This document shows positions 53,131 through 61,583 of a stretch of 64,000 bases of DNA, piece after piece. Both the position numbers and the translations under genes were made by a program. The stretch is taken from contig NZ_LAKD02000057.1 in NCBI RefSeq assembly GCF_000968685.2, forward strand, positions 1 to 64,000, in the 5' to 3' direction. Position 1 is the stretch's first letter; each line of letters opens with the position of its first letter. The notes beneath the pieces were generated by a model. That model had not been told where the DNA came from and did not search any database. It saw only the letters and a list, made by a program, of their open reading frames with translations. Source of the stretch: Streptomyces antioxidans. Its GTDB lineage: Bacteria > Actinomycetota > Actinomycetes > Streptomycetales > Streptomycetaceae.

Positions 53131-54321
53131 CTAGTGGTGGCGTTCGCAGAGGGCCGTCTGGACGGCGGCCTTCATGTCGGCGTCCTGGGCGTCCGTGCCG
53201 CCCGGGTTGAGGTTCACCATGACCGTCGCCTGGCTGCCGTCGGCCGTGGCGCCGCCCACCGTTCCGTATCCGAGGATGTCGCCGCCGTGGCCCCAGTAGA
53301 GGCCGCCGCAGGGCAGCGGCCTGCTCTCCAGGCCGAGGCCGTACGCCCGGCCGTCGGGATTGCCCGTGGGGCGGGTCGTCATCAGCTGCCGCTGCTGGGC
53401 CGGGCGCAGCAGCTCGCCGCCTACGAGTGCGCCCAGGAAGCGGTTGAGGTCGGTGCCGCTGGAGATCATGCTGCCGCCCGCGCCCGCGACCGAGGGGTTG
53501 ACCGCGGTGATGTCCACGAGCGGCGCGCCCCCGCCCGGCCGGGCGTAGCCGCGCGGGTGCGGGCCGGGGATCGTCGGGGTGTCGCCCGGTACGCGGGTCT
53601 CGCACAGGCCGAGCGGCGCGATGACGCGCCGGTGGATCTCCTCGCCGTAGGTGCGGCCGGTGACCCTTTCGATGACCAGGCCGACCAGCAGGTAGTCGGT
53701 GTTGGAGTAGCGCCAGCCGGTGCCGGGCTCGAAGGCCGGGGGGTGGGCGAGTGCGATGTTCACCAGGTCGCGGGGGTCGTGGTGGGCGAGGGGATCCTTG
53801 AGGACATCCCGCGGGGTGAGGTACGCGAGGTAGTCGGGGACGCCGCTGGTGTGCTGCAGCAGCTGGCGGACGGTGGTGGTCCGCCCGTCGTTGCCGTGTC
53901 CGCGGATGACACCGGGCAGATAGCGCTCCACCGGCGCGTCGAGGGCGATGCGACGCTCGCCCACCAGCTGGAGCACGACCGTCGCCACGAAGGGCTTGGT
54001 CATGCTGCCGATCCGGAACCTGCTGTCGCGGCGCATCGGCGCGTGGCTCTTCACATTGGCGACGCCGCTGGTCAGGACCGTGCCGCTGCCGTGCCGGTGC
54101 CACACCTCCACGAGCGCTCCGGGCGCGCCGTCGGCCGTGGTCAGCCGGTGCAGGATGGCACGCAGGCGGGAGGTGCGGTCGGCGGCGCCTTTCGGCGCCG
54201 TCGCCGTGGTGCTTCTCGGTGCCGCTGTCGCGGCGCTCTTCGGTGCCGCCGCGGCGGCACCCGCCGCCACCGCCAGGGTGAGTCCGCCGCTCAGCACCCG
54301 CCTGCGCTTGACCCCGTCCAT
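53131..54321 (-). CDS. Serine hydrolase, beta-lactamase/D-Ala-D-Ala carboxypeptidase fold
   Basis: A 396-residue exported class C beta-lactamase-like protein. A twin-arginine-style signal (VKRRRVLSGGLTLAVAAGAAAAA) is followed by an Ala/Thr-rich linker. Catalytic Ser-x-x-Lys is in RIGSMTKPF, Tyr-x-Asn in WRYSNTDYLLVG, and HGG in YWGHGGDILGYG. It acts outside the membrane as a D-aminopeptidase, carboxypeptidase or esterase. ATG 54321 has GGAGGGGGATC upstream; an earlier GTG/ATG-like extension to 54366 is unlikely. Confidence 0.9.
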   Translation of the reverse strand: MDGVKRRRVLSGGLTLAVAAGAAAAAPKSAATAAPRSTTATAPKGAADRTSRLRAILHRLTTADGAPGALVEVWHRHGSGTVLTSGVANVKSHAPMRRDSRFRIGSMTKPFVATVVLQLVGERRIALDAPVERYLPGVIRGHGNDGRTTTVRQLLQHTSGVPDYLAYLTPRDVLKDPLAHHDPRDLVNIALAHPPAFEPGTGWRYSNTDYLLVGLVIERVTGRTYGEEIHRRVIAPLGLCETRVPGDTPTIPGPHPRGYARPGGGAPLVDITAVNPSVAGAGGSMISSGTDLNRFLGALVGGELLRPAQQRQLMTTRPTGNPDGRAYGLGLESRPLPCGGLYWGHGGDILGYGTVGGATADGSQATVMVNLNPGGTDAQDADMKAAVQTALCERHH

Positions 54322-54434
54322 GTGATCCCCCTCCGGGCTCGAGCCCCATTGCGACCGAATGGTCACGTTAGAGACCGCCGGGCCCGGAATCGATCCGGCC
54401 AGCCACCCCTATCGCCCTGGGGACAACCCCACTG

Positions 54435-55511
54435 TCATCGGAGCAGTTCGAGCAGCGCGTCGGTGAACTCCTCCGTGGTGGCCGTGCCGCCCAGGTCCGG
54501 GGTGCGTACGGGGGTCTTCGCCAGGACGGCCACGATGGCGTCGGTGACGCGGGTGGCCGCCTCGGGGTGGCCGAGGTGGTCGAGCATCATGGCCGCGGAC
54601 CAGATCGCGCCGAGCGGGTTGGCGACACCGCGTCCGGCGATGTCGGGCGCGGAGCCGTGGACGGGCTCGAACATGGACGGGAAGTCGCGCTCGGGGTTGA
54701 GGTTGGCCGCGGGGGCGATGCCGATGCTGCCCGCGACCGCGGCGCCGAGATCGCTCAGGATGTCGCCGAAGAGGTTGGAGGCCACGACGACGTCGAAGCG
54801 CCGCGGGTCGAGGACGAACTTCGCGGCGAGGGCGTCGATGTGCTCCTGGCCCCACGCCACCTCCGGGTGCGCGGCGGCGCGTTCGGCCACCAGCTCGTCC
54901 CAGAAGGGCATGGTGTGGATGATGCCGTTGGACTTGGTGGCCGAGGTGAGGCGGCCGCCGCGCCGTTCGGCGAGGGAGAAGGCGTAGTCCAGGACGCGGG
55001 TGACGCCCCTGCGGGTGAACACCGCTTCCTGGACGGCCATTTCCTCCGGGAGCCCGCGCCCGAGACGGCCGCCGATCTCGCCGTACTCGCCCTCGACGTT
55101 CTCCCGGACGACGACGAGGTCCACATCGCCGGGGCCCGCGTCGCGCAGCGGGCTGGGCACGCCCTCGAAGACCCGGATGGGGCGCAGGTTGACGTACTGC
55201 TGGAAGCCCCGGCGAATGGGGATCAGCAGCCCCCACAGCGAGACGTGGTCGGGGACGCCGGGGTAGCCGACCGCGCCGAGCAGGATCGCGTCATGGCCGC
55301 GCAGCCGGTCGAGACCGTCGTCGGGCATCATCGCGCCGAGGCGCGCATGGCGCTCGCAGGACCAGTCGAACGTCTCGTAGCTGAAGCCGAGGCCGTGCCG
55401 GGCGGCGACGGTGTCCAGCACCCGGCGGGCGGCCGGGATGACCTCGTTGCCGATGCCGTCGCCGGGGATCAGGGCGATGCGGTGGGTGGTGGTCGTGCGG
55501 GGGTTCGTCAT
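54435..55511 (-). CDS. Tartrate/D-malate dehydrogenase-type enzyme
   Basis: A 358-residue beta-decarboxylating dehydrogenase related to 3-isopropylmalate dehydrogenase. It starts HRIALIPGDGIGNEV; LVVVRENVEGEYGEIGGR and KSNGIIHTMPFWDE are the tartrate/D-malate branch signatures. SNLFGDILSDLGAAVAGSIGIAPAANLNP binds metal and NAD. It oxidises and may decarboxylate tartrate or D-malate. It follows the LysR gene on the same strand and carries the operator-like element at 55541-55574 at its promoter. Confidence 0.9.
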   Translation of the reverse strand: MTNPRTTTTHRIALIPGDGIGNEVIPAARRVLDTVAARHGLGFSYETFDWSCERHARLGAMMPDDGLDRLRGHDAILLGAVGYPGVPDHVSLWGLLIPIRRGFQQYVNLRPIRVFEGVPSPLRDAGPGDVDLVVVRENVEGEYGEIGGRLGRGLPEEMAVQEAVFTRRGVTRVLDYAFSLAERRGGRLTSATKSNGIIHTMPFWDELVAERAAAHPEVAWGQEHIDALAAKFVLDPRRFDVVVASNLFGDILSDLGAAVAGSIGIAPAANLNPERDFPSMFEPVHGSAPDIAGRGVANPLGAIWSAAMMLDHLGHPEAATRVTDAIVAVLAKTPVRTPDLGGTATTEEFTDALLELLR

Positions 55512-55540
55512 GGAGGGGATTGCAGCAGGGGAGCGACGTC

Positions 55541-55574
55541 CGCGTCCAAGACGCGGATCGCATCTGTCTTATAG
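55541..55574 (-). promoter_or_regulatory. LysR operator/promoter element, dehydrogenase side
   Basis: On the minus strand TATAAG-N16-TCTTGGACGCG. The same two blocks at the same spacing occur on the plus strand at 56511-56544 before the hydrolase gene. It sits 30 bases upstream of the dehydrogenase start and overlaps the LysR gene's stop. Likely bound by the intervening LysR regulator. Confidence 0.65.
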
Positions 55575-56459
55575 GCCCGCCCTATGGGATTCCCCCGCGG
55601 TGCTGACGAACGCCTCCGCCGCAGGGGTCAGCGGGGCCCGCCGGCTGACCAGGGCGATGCGCAGGCTGGTGCTCGGCTCCAGGTCCAGCACCAGCGCCCC
55701 CGCCCGCTCCGCGAGGCCGCGCCAGGCGTCGGCCACCACGGCGAGGCCCACGCCCCTCAGCACCAGCGGCAGGATCGACACCCGGTGCTCGGTCTCGACC
55801 ACGACGGTCAGCGCCACGCCCCCGGCCACCAGATCGTCGACGTAGCGGCGCATCCCGGTGCCCTTCTGGCCCACGATCAGCCGGTGTCCGGACAGCTGCT
55901 CATGGCGCACCGGCACCCCGGGGCGGAACGGCCCGTCCGGGGGCGTCAGCAGCACGAAGCGCTGCTCGGACAGCGGGTAGGTGCGCACATCGCCCTGCGG
56001 TACGGGGTCGGGGGAGGCCAGCAGCCCCAGCTCGCACACGCCGGTGCGCACCATCTCCGTCACATCGCGCGGGGTGAACGCGGCCTGTACGCGCACGGAC
56101 ACCTCGGGATGGGCCCGGGCGAAGCGGTCGATCATGCCCGTCAGCGGCTCGACGGCCTGGGAGGGCGGGGCCGCGATGTCCACCCGGCCGCCGCGCAGCC
56201 CGTGCACCGACTCCACACTGGCCCGCGCGAGCTGGAGGCTGCGCACCGCCTCCCGGGCCGGGCCGATCAGCGCCGTACCCGCGTCGGTGAGGACCGCCCG
56301 GCGGCCGATGCGGTGGAAGAGGTCGCTGCCCAGGTCGCGCTCCAGGGCGCGGACGGCCTGGGAGAGGGACGGCTGGGACAGATACAGCGCGGCGGCGGCC
56401 CGGTTGAATCCGCCGTGGTCCACCACGGCCAGGAAGTACTCCAGTTGCCGCACATCCAC
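55569..56459 (-). CDS. LysR-family transcriptional regulator
   Basis: About 296 residues. The winged-HTH N-terminus is VRQLEYFLAVVDHGGFNRAAAALYLSQPSLSQAVRALERDLGSDLF; the effector domain includes GRVDIAAPPSQAVEPLTGMI and LAVVADAWRGLAERAGAL. GTG 56459 follows GGGGAGG and starts the fold correctly; ATG 56501 would add 14 residues. It probably controls the dehydrogenase downstream and the divergent hydrolase, whose upstream regions share a 34-base element. Confidence 0.92.
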   Translation of the reverse strand: MDVRQLEYFLAVVDHGGFNRAAAALYLSQPSLSQAVRALERDLGSDLFHRIGRRAVLTDAGTALIGPAREAVRSLQLARASVESVHGLRGGRVDIAAPPSQAVEPLTGMIDRFARAHPEVSVRVQAAFTPRDVTEMVRTGVCELGLLASPDPVPQGDVRTYPLSEQRFVLLTPPDGPFRPGVPVRHEQLSGHRLIVGQKGTGMRRYVDDLVAGGVALTVVVETEHRVSILPLVLRGVGLAVVADAWRGLAERAGALVLDLEPSTSLRIALVSRRAPLTPAAEAFVSTAGESHRAGL

Positions 56460-56510
56460 CGCGCGCCGCCTCCCCGCGTCCGGCCACCCTGACCGCTCCA
56501 TAGGTGTCGC

Positions 56511-56544
56511 TTATAAGGATTGTCGTCAACGGGTCTTGGACGCG
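56511..56544 (+). promoter_or_regulatory. LysR operator/promoter element, hydrolase side
   Basis: TTATAAG-N16-TCTTGGACGCG, matching 55541-55574 in both blocks with identical spacing. It lies 28 bases before the hydrolase ATG and just upstream of the LysR gene on the other strand, the standard place for autoregulation and divergent control. Confidence 0.65.
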
Positions 56545-56572
56545 CACCGCGGGCGGCTGCTGGGATCGGGGC

Positions 56573-57475
56573 ATGAGCGATCAGCTGCTGGGCGACTTCG
56601 ACCGCCGCACCGTCCACGTCGAGGGTGTGGGAATCAATGTGCGCACCGCCGGGGACGGGCCGCCGGTCCTCCTGCTGCACGGCTATCCGCAGACCCATGT
56701 CATCTGGCACCACATCGCGCCGGCGCTCGCGGCCACCCACCGCGTGGTCCTGGCCGATCTGCGCGGCTACGGCGACAGCGACAAGCCCGTTTCCGACGCC
56801 GGGCACACCCCGTACTCCAAGCGGGCCCTGGCGCGCGACCAGCTGCTGGTGATGCGGGAGCTGGGCTTCGACCGGTTCGCGGTGGTCGGCCACGACCGGG
56901 GCGGCCGGGTCGGCCACCGGATGGCCCTCGACCATCCGCGCGCGGTCTCCGCGCTCGCGGTGCTGGACATCGTGCCCACGCGGTACGTGTTCCAGCACGC
57001 CGACAAGGACTTCGGCCTCGGCTACTTCCACTGGTTCTTCCTGGCGGCTGGCCACGGCATCCCGGAACACCTCATCGGCCAGGACCCCGCGTTCTGGATC
57101 CGCACCCGGATGGGGGCGCGCCACCGGGGCGGAACCCCGTTCGACGAGGCGGCCCTGGCCGAGTACGTCCGCTGCTTCTCGGACCCCGCGGCCATCCACG
57201 CCAGCTGCGAGGACTACCGCGCCGCCGCCTCCGTCGACCTGGTCCACGACGACGCGGACGCCGCCGCGGGCCGCAGGGTCACCGCACCGCTGCTGGCCCT
57301 GTGGGGCGCGCACGGTTTCGTCGGCCGCCACTACGACGTACCGGAGGTCTGGCGCGGCTACGCGGACGATGTGCGCGGGCAGGCCCTGCCGTGCGACCAC
57401 TACCTGCCCGAGGAGGCGCCGGACGAGACGCTGCGCCAGCTGCGGGCGTTCCTCGGCGGGGCTACGCCGGAATGA
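56573..57475 (+). CDS. Alpha/beta hydrolase, haloacetate dehalogenase-like
   Basis: A 300-residue hydrolase closely patterned on fluoroacetate dehalogenase. VLLLHGYPQTHVIWHHIAPALA is the oxyanion loop, ADLRGYGDSDKP follows, and the nucleophile Asp is in VVGHDRGGRVGHRMALDHP. YFHWFFLAAGHG has the His-Trp pair of the halide pocket, and DPAAIHASCEDYRAAASVD is also family-specific. A C-terminal CDHYLPEEAP supplies the catalytic His. ATG 56573 is used. Substrates could be haloacids, epoxides or esters; the Asp nucleophile excludes ordinary esterases. Confidence 0.85.
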   Translation: MSDQLLGDFDRRTVHVEGVGINVRTAGDGPPVLLLHGYPQTHVIWHHIAPALAATHRVVLADLRGYGDSDKPVSDAGHTPYSKRALARDQLLVMRELGFDRFAVVGHDRGGRVGHRMALDHPRAVSALAVLDIVPTRYVFQHADKDFGLGYFHWFFLAAGHGIPEHLIGQDPAFWIRTRMGARHRGGTPFDEAALAEYVRCFSDPAAIHASCEDYRAAASVDLVHDDADAAAGRRVTAPLLALWGAHGFVGRHYDVPEVWRGYADDVRGQALPCDHYLPEEAPDETLRQLRAFLGGATPE

Positions 57476-57544
57476 CGGCGACCAGGTCGGCGGGCATCCG
57501 GCCGCGGAGGTCATCCCACTCGGCCTCGTCCACCGTCAGCCGGT

Positions 57545-57577
57545 CCCCTGCGGCGGCGCGGGGGGCCGCCGCAGGGG
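57545..57577 (+). terminator. Bidirectional terminator between hydrolase and hsp20
   Basis: A perfect 13-bp stem: arms 57545-57557 (CCCCTGCGGCGGC) and 57565-57577, with a 7-base loop. It lies between the convergent hydrolase stop (57475) and the hsp20 stop (57585). Confidence 0.8.
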
Positions 57578-57584
57578 GGGAGCC

Positions 57585-58175
57585 TCAGAAGCCTCCCGGC
57601 TGTTGCGGCCGTTGTTGCTCTTGCTGAGGCTGCTGTTGTCGCTGGGGCTCCTGCTGCCGTCGGCCCTCGCCCTGGACGCTCTCGCCCTGGACGCTCTCGG
57701 TGATCTCTATGTGGCGGGGCTTGGCGGTCTCCGCCTTGGGCACGGTGATCGTGAGGATGCCCTCGGACATCACCGCCTTGACGCCCTCGGTGTTCACCTC
57801 GCTCGGGAGCAGCATCCGGTACTCGAAACGACCCGTACGGCGCCCGCCGCGGCGCAGGACGCCCGTGCGCTCCCGCTCCTTGATCTCCCCGGTGACGGTC
57901 AGCTCCTGGCCGTTGACCTCGATGTCGATCTCCTGGCGCCGCACACCAGGGAGTTCGAGTTCGACGTGGTACGCCTCGTCCCCCTCGGTCACGTCGGCGG
58001 CGGGTGCCCACGCCGTGAGACCGGGCGTCGCGGCCCCGCCGACCGCGGATTCGAGCAGCCCGCCCATCTGGCTGAGCAGGTCGTCGAACTCCGCCAGCGG
58101 ATTGCGCGCCCATACCCTCGGGCGGTCCATCGCGCCTTGGCGCTGCGGTTGGTGTCGTCGTGCGGGTGTGCTCAT
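57585..58175 (-). CDS. hsp20: Small heat-shock protein (Hsp20/alpha-crystallin)
   Basis: A 196-residue ATP-independent holdase. The alpha-crystallin domain spans about residues 58-155: VTEGDEAYHVELELPGVRRQEIDIEVNGQELTVTGE, FEYRMLLPSEVNTEGVKAVMSEGILTITVPK with the conserved GxLTxxxPK. An unusual Gln-rich tail (QQEPQRQQQPQQEQQRPQQ) ends the protein. ATG 58175 has GGAGGTGAAC upstream. It is the last gene of a stress operon with clpB and a UBP zinc finger. Confidence 0.93.
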   Translation of the reverse strand: MSTPARRHQPQRQGAMDRPRVWARNPLAEFDDLLSQMGGLLESAVGGAATPGLTAWAPAADVTEGDEAYHVELELPGVRRQEIDIEVNGQELTVTGEIKERERTGVLRRGGRRTGRFEYRMLLPSEVNTEGVKAVMSEGILTITVPKAETAKPRHIEITESVQGESVQGEGRRQQEPQRQQQPQQEQQRPQQPGGF

Positions 58176-58225
58176 CGCCGTTCACCTCCGGTCGTGGGGA
58201 GTGGATGCGCTTGGGTGGCCGCGGG

Positions 58226-58489
58226 TCAGGCCATGGCCTCGTGGGCGTAGCACCACCGCCAGGTCTCGCCCTGCTCCATGGGCTCGACGATGGGGTGTTG
58301 CTCCGCGTACGCGTGGGCCCGGGCGTGCTTGAGCGGTGAGGAGTCGCAGCACCCCACGTGCCCGCAGGTCAGACAGAGCCGCAGATGGACCCAGGGGGAC
58401 CCGACGCGCAGGCACTCCTCGCACCCCTCGGGGCTGTGCGGGGTGACCTGGCGCACCATCGACAGGTGCGGATCGGGCTCGATGGCCAT
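58226..58489 (-). CDS. UBP-type zinc finger protein
   Basis: An 87-residue zf-UBP domain. Zinc ligands are CEEC, CLTCGHVGCC, HARAHAYAEQHP and the final CYAHE. In eukaryotes this fold binds ubiquitin C-termini; bacterial homologues next to chaperone genes have no defined role. ATG 58489 lies 9 bases after AAAGGG; GTG 58498 is possible. It sits between clpB and hsp20. Confidence 0.88.
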   Translation of the reverse strand: MAIEPDPHLSMVRQVTPHSPEGCEECLRVGSPWVHLRLCLTCGHVGCCDSSPLKHARAHAYAEQHPIVEPMEQGETWRWCYAHEAMA

Positions 58490-58561
58490 GGCGTTCACCC
58501 TTTCTCGTTTCCAGGATGAGCAGGGACGGGGCGGCCCGCACGTCGAACCGCGGCACCGTGC

Positions 58562-61204
58562 TCACGCGGCCTTTCCGAGTCCGGCGACCTCCGGCCGCCG
58601 TTCGTAGCTGACCAGCAACTCGCCGTTCCGGCCGTCCACCTTGACGGTGGCGCCCTCCTCGACATCGCCGCGCAGCAGCGCGCGGCCGATGAGGGTTTCC
58701 ACCTCGTGCGAGATGTAGCGGCGCAGCGGGCGGGCCCCGTACACCGGGTCATAGCCCTCGTGGGCGATCATCTGGCGCCCGGCCGGGGTCAGTTCGACGG
58801 CGATCAGGCGTTCGGCCAGCCGCTTGCGCAACTCATTGAACTGGAGCTCCACGATCCGCTCGATCTGGGCCTCGCCGAGCGGCTTGAACAGCACGATGTC
58901 ATCGACCCTGTTGAGGAACTCTGGGCGGAAGTGGCCGCGCAGCTCGCTCAGCACCAGGCCCCGGGCGTCCGGCTTGAGCTCGCCGTCGGAGGTGACCCCG
59001 TCCAGCAGGTGCACCGAGCCGATGTTGGAGGTCATGATGATCACGGTGTTGCGGAAGTCCACCAGCCGCCCCTGGGCGTCGGTGATCCGGCCGTCGTCCA
59101 GGACCTGGAGCAGGGTGTTGAAGACATCGGCGTGCGCCTTCTCGATCTCGTCGAGGAGCACCACCGAGTACGGCTTGCGCCGCACCGCCTCGGTGAGCTG
59201 CCCGCCCTCCTCGTAGCCGACGTACCCCGGCGGGGCGCCGACCAGCCTGCTGACCGTGTGCCGCTCCTGGTACTCGCTCATGTCCAGCCGGACCATGTTC
59301 TCCTCGGTGTCGAAGAGCGCGGCCGCCAGCGCCTTGGCCAGCTCGGTCTTACCCACGCCGGTCGGGCCGAGGAAGATGAACGAGCCGATCGGGCGGCGCG
59401 GGTCCCGGATGCCCGAGCGGGCCCGGATGATGGCGTCGGAGACCAGCTTGACCGCCTCGTCCTGGCCGACGACCCGCTCCTGGAGGATCTGGTCCAGGCG
59501 CAGCAGCTTCTCCCGCTCGCCCTCCTGGAGGCGGGAGACCGGGATCCCGGTCCAGGCGGAGACGATGTCGGCGATCTCCTCCTCGGTGACCACCTCGCGC
59601 AGCAGCCGGTGCGCGCCCTGCTTGGCGGCCAGCTGCTCCTCCTCGGCGGCCAGCTTGCGCTCCAGCTCCTGGAGCCTGCCGTAGCGCAGTTCGGCCGCTC
59701 GGCCCAGGTCGTAGGCGCGCTCGGCCTCGTCGGCCTCGCGGCGCACCTCCTCAAGGTCCCGGCGCAGGTCCTGCACCCGGCGGATGGACTGCCGCTCGGC
59801 CTCCCACTGGGCGTGCCTGGCGTCGGCCTCGGCGCGCAGATCGGCCAGCTCCCGGCGCAGCTCCTCCAGCCGCTGGAGGCTGGCCTGGTCGGTCTCCTCG
59901 GAGAGCGCGGCCTCCTCGATCTCCAGCCGGGTGACCCGGCGGGTGATCCCGTCCAGTTCGGCGGGCATGGAGTCGATCTCGGTACGCAGCCGGGCACATG
60001 CCTCGTCCACCAGGTCGATGGCCTTGTCCGGCAGGAACCGGTCGCTGATGTAGCGGTGGCTGAGGGTGGCGGCGGAGACCAGCGCGGTGTCCTGGATCTT
60101 GACGCCGTGGAAGACCTCAAGACGCTCGCGCAGACCCCGCAGGATGGAGATGGTGTCCTCCACGTTCGGCTCGTCCACCAGCACCATCTGGAAGCGGCGC
60201 TCCAGCGCGGCGTCCTTCTCGATGTGCTTGCGGTACTCGTCCAGGGTGGTGGCGCCGATCATGTGCAGCTCACCGCGGGACAGCATCGGCTTGAGCATGT
60301 TCCCGGCGTCCATGGCGCCCTCGGCGGCCCCCGCCCCGACCACGGTGTGCAGCTCGTCCACGAACAGCAGGATCCGCCCCTGGGCCGAGGTGACCTCGGT
60401 GAGCACGGCCTTGAGCCGTTCCTCGAACTCCCCGCGGTACTTCGCACCGGCCACCAGGGACCCCATGTCCAGGGCGAAGATCGTCTTGTCGCGTAGCCCC
60501 TCGGGGACGTCGCCGCGGACGATCCGCTGGGCCAGGCCCTCGACGATGGCGGTCTTGCCGACGCCGGGGTCACCGATCAGCACGGGGTTGTTCTTCGTCT
60601 TGCGGCTGAGGATCTGGGTCACCCGGCGGATCTCGGCGTCCCGGCCGATCACCGGGTCCAGCTTGCCCGAGCGGGCCTCGAGGACCAGGTCCCGGCCGTA
60701 CTTCTCCAGTGCCTCGTACGCCTCCTCGGGGTTGGCGGAGGTGATCCGCTGGCTGCCGCGCACCTGGGTGAGGGCGTTCAGGAACGCCTCCTTGGTGACG
60801 CCGTGCTCCTTGAGCACCCGCCCCGCCGCGGTGGCGGACCCCTCCTCGGCGAGCGCGAGCACCAGGTGTTCCACCGAGACGTACTCGTCCTTCAGCCGCT
60901 TCGCCTCCCGCTCGGCGGTGTCCAGCAGGTGGGCCAGCCGCTGGGTGGCGAAGATCTGCCCCGGTGTGGCCCCGGGGCCGGTGACCCTGGGCTTGCGGGC
61001 CACCTGCGCCTCCAGCATGGCGCGCACCGCTTCGGGGTCGGCGCCCAGCCGCTCGATCAGCCGGGGCGCCAGCCCGTCGGGCTGTTCGAGGAGGGCCAGC
61101 AGCAGATGCTCGCCGTCGATCTCGGTGTGGCCGTAACCCTGGGCCCTGCTCTGGGCGTCCTGGAGGGCTTCGCTCGACTTCTGGGTGAGGCGGTTCATGT
61201 CCAT
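58562..61204 (-). CDS. clpB: ClpB disaggregase
   Basis: An 880-residue Hsp104/ClpB AAA+ unfoldase that solubilises aggregates with DnaK. The N-domain (LTQKSSEALQDAQSRAQGYGHTEIDGEHLL) is followed by NBD1 with Walker A GDPGVGKTAIVEGLA and LLFVDELHTVVGAG. The long coiled-coil middle domain spans about 410-525, then NBD2 with GPTGVGKTELAKALA, the pore loop GYVGYEEGG and VVLLDEIEKAH. No HspR box is visible directly upstream; it is cotranscribed with dnaK-grpE-dnaJ-cbpM. Confidence 0.97.
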   Translation of the reverse strand: MDMNRLTQKSSEALQDAQSRAQGYGHTEIDGEHLLLALLEQPDGLAPRLIERLGADPEAVRAMLEAQVARKPRVTGPGATPGQIFATQRLAHLLDTAEREAKRLKDEYVSVEHLVLALAEEGSATAAGRVLKEHGVTKEAFLNALTQVRGSQRITSANPEEAYEALEKYGRDLVLEARSGKLDPVIGRDAEIRRVTQILSRKTKNNPVLIGDPGVGKTAIVEGLAQRIVRGDVPEGLRDKTIFALDMGSLVAGAKYRGEFEERLKAVLTEVTSAQGRILLFVDELHTVVGAGAAEGAMDAGNMLKPMLSRGELHMIGATTLDEYRKHIEKDAALERRFQMVLVDEPNVEDTISILRGLRERLEVFHGVKIQDTALVSAATLSHRYISDRFLPDKAIDLVDEACARLRTEIDSMPAELDGITRRVTRLEIEEAALSEETDQASLQRLEELRRELADLRAEADARHAQWEAERQSIRRVQDLRRDLEEVRREADEAERAYDLGRAAELRYGRLQELERKLAAEEEQLAAKQGAHRLLREVVTEEEIADIVSAWTGIPVSRLQEGEREKLLRLDQILQERVVGQDEAVKLVSDAIIRARSGIRDPRRPIGSFIFLGPTGVGKTELAKALAAALFDTEENMVRLDMSEYQERHTVSRLVGAPPGYVGYEEGGQLTEAVRRKPYSVVLLDEIEKAHADVFNTLLQVLDDGRITDAQGRLVDFRNTVIIMTSNIGSVHLLDGVTSDGELKPDARGLVLSELRGHFRPEFLNRVDDIVLFKPLGEAQIERIVELQFNELRKRLAERLIAVELTPAGRQMIAHEGYDPVYGARPLRRYISHEVETLIGRALLRGDVEEGATVKVDGRNGELLVSYERRPEVAGLGKAA

Positions 61205-61232
61205 GGTGGTTCTTCACTCCTCGCGCCTGTTG

Positions 61233-61583
61233 TCACTCCTCGCGCCCGCTGCGGCGCAGTGCGGCTTCGAGCCGGTTGATGCGGTCGAGCAGGTCCAGCA
61301 CCAGACCGATGGAGGCGTAGTTGAGGCAGAGCCCGGTGTGCAGCCGCTCGACGCGGGCCAGCGCCGCCGGGGCGTCGGGGGCGAACACCAGCTGCCCGGA
61401 GGCGTCGCGCTCGGCGTCGATCAGGCCGAGGGTGACGAACCGCCGGATCAGCTCGGGGTGGAGCCCGGTGCGGTCGGCCACGGTCTCCAGGGAGAGCCTG
61501 CGCGCGGGCACCAGCTCGTAGTGGACGGACGTCACGGGCAGGTGCCGGGTGGCCCTGACGGTTCCGGGTACGTGCGTGCTCAT
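61233..61583 (-). CDS. cbpM: Chaperone modulator CbpM-like (MerR-type) protein
   Basis: A 116-residue protein with a MerR-like helix-turn-helix (LSLETVADRTGLHPELIRRFVTLGLID) and a helical tail. CbpM-type proteins bind CbpA/DnaJ homologues and restrain them; HspR-type relatives repress chaperone genes. ATG 61583 overlaps the dnaJ stop (ATGA), as expected for a partner of that DnaJ. Which of the two roles applies cannot be told from sequence. Confidence 0.78.
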   Translation of the reverse strand: MSTHVPGTVRATRHLPVTSVHYELVPARRLSLETVADRTGLHPELIRRFVTLGLIDAERDASGQLVFAPDAPAALARVERLHTGLCLNYASIGLVLDLLDRINRLEAALRRSGREE

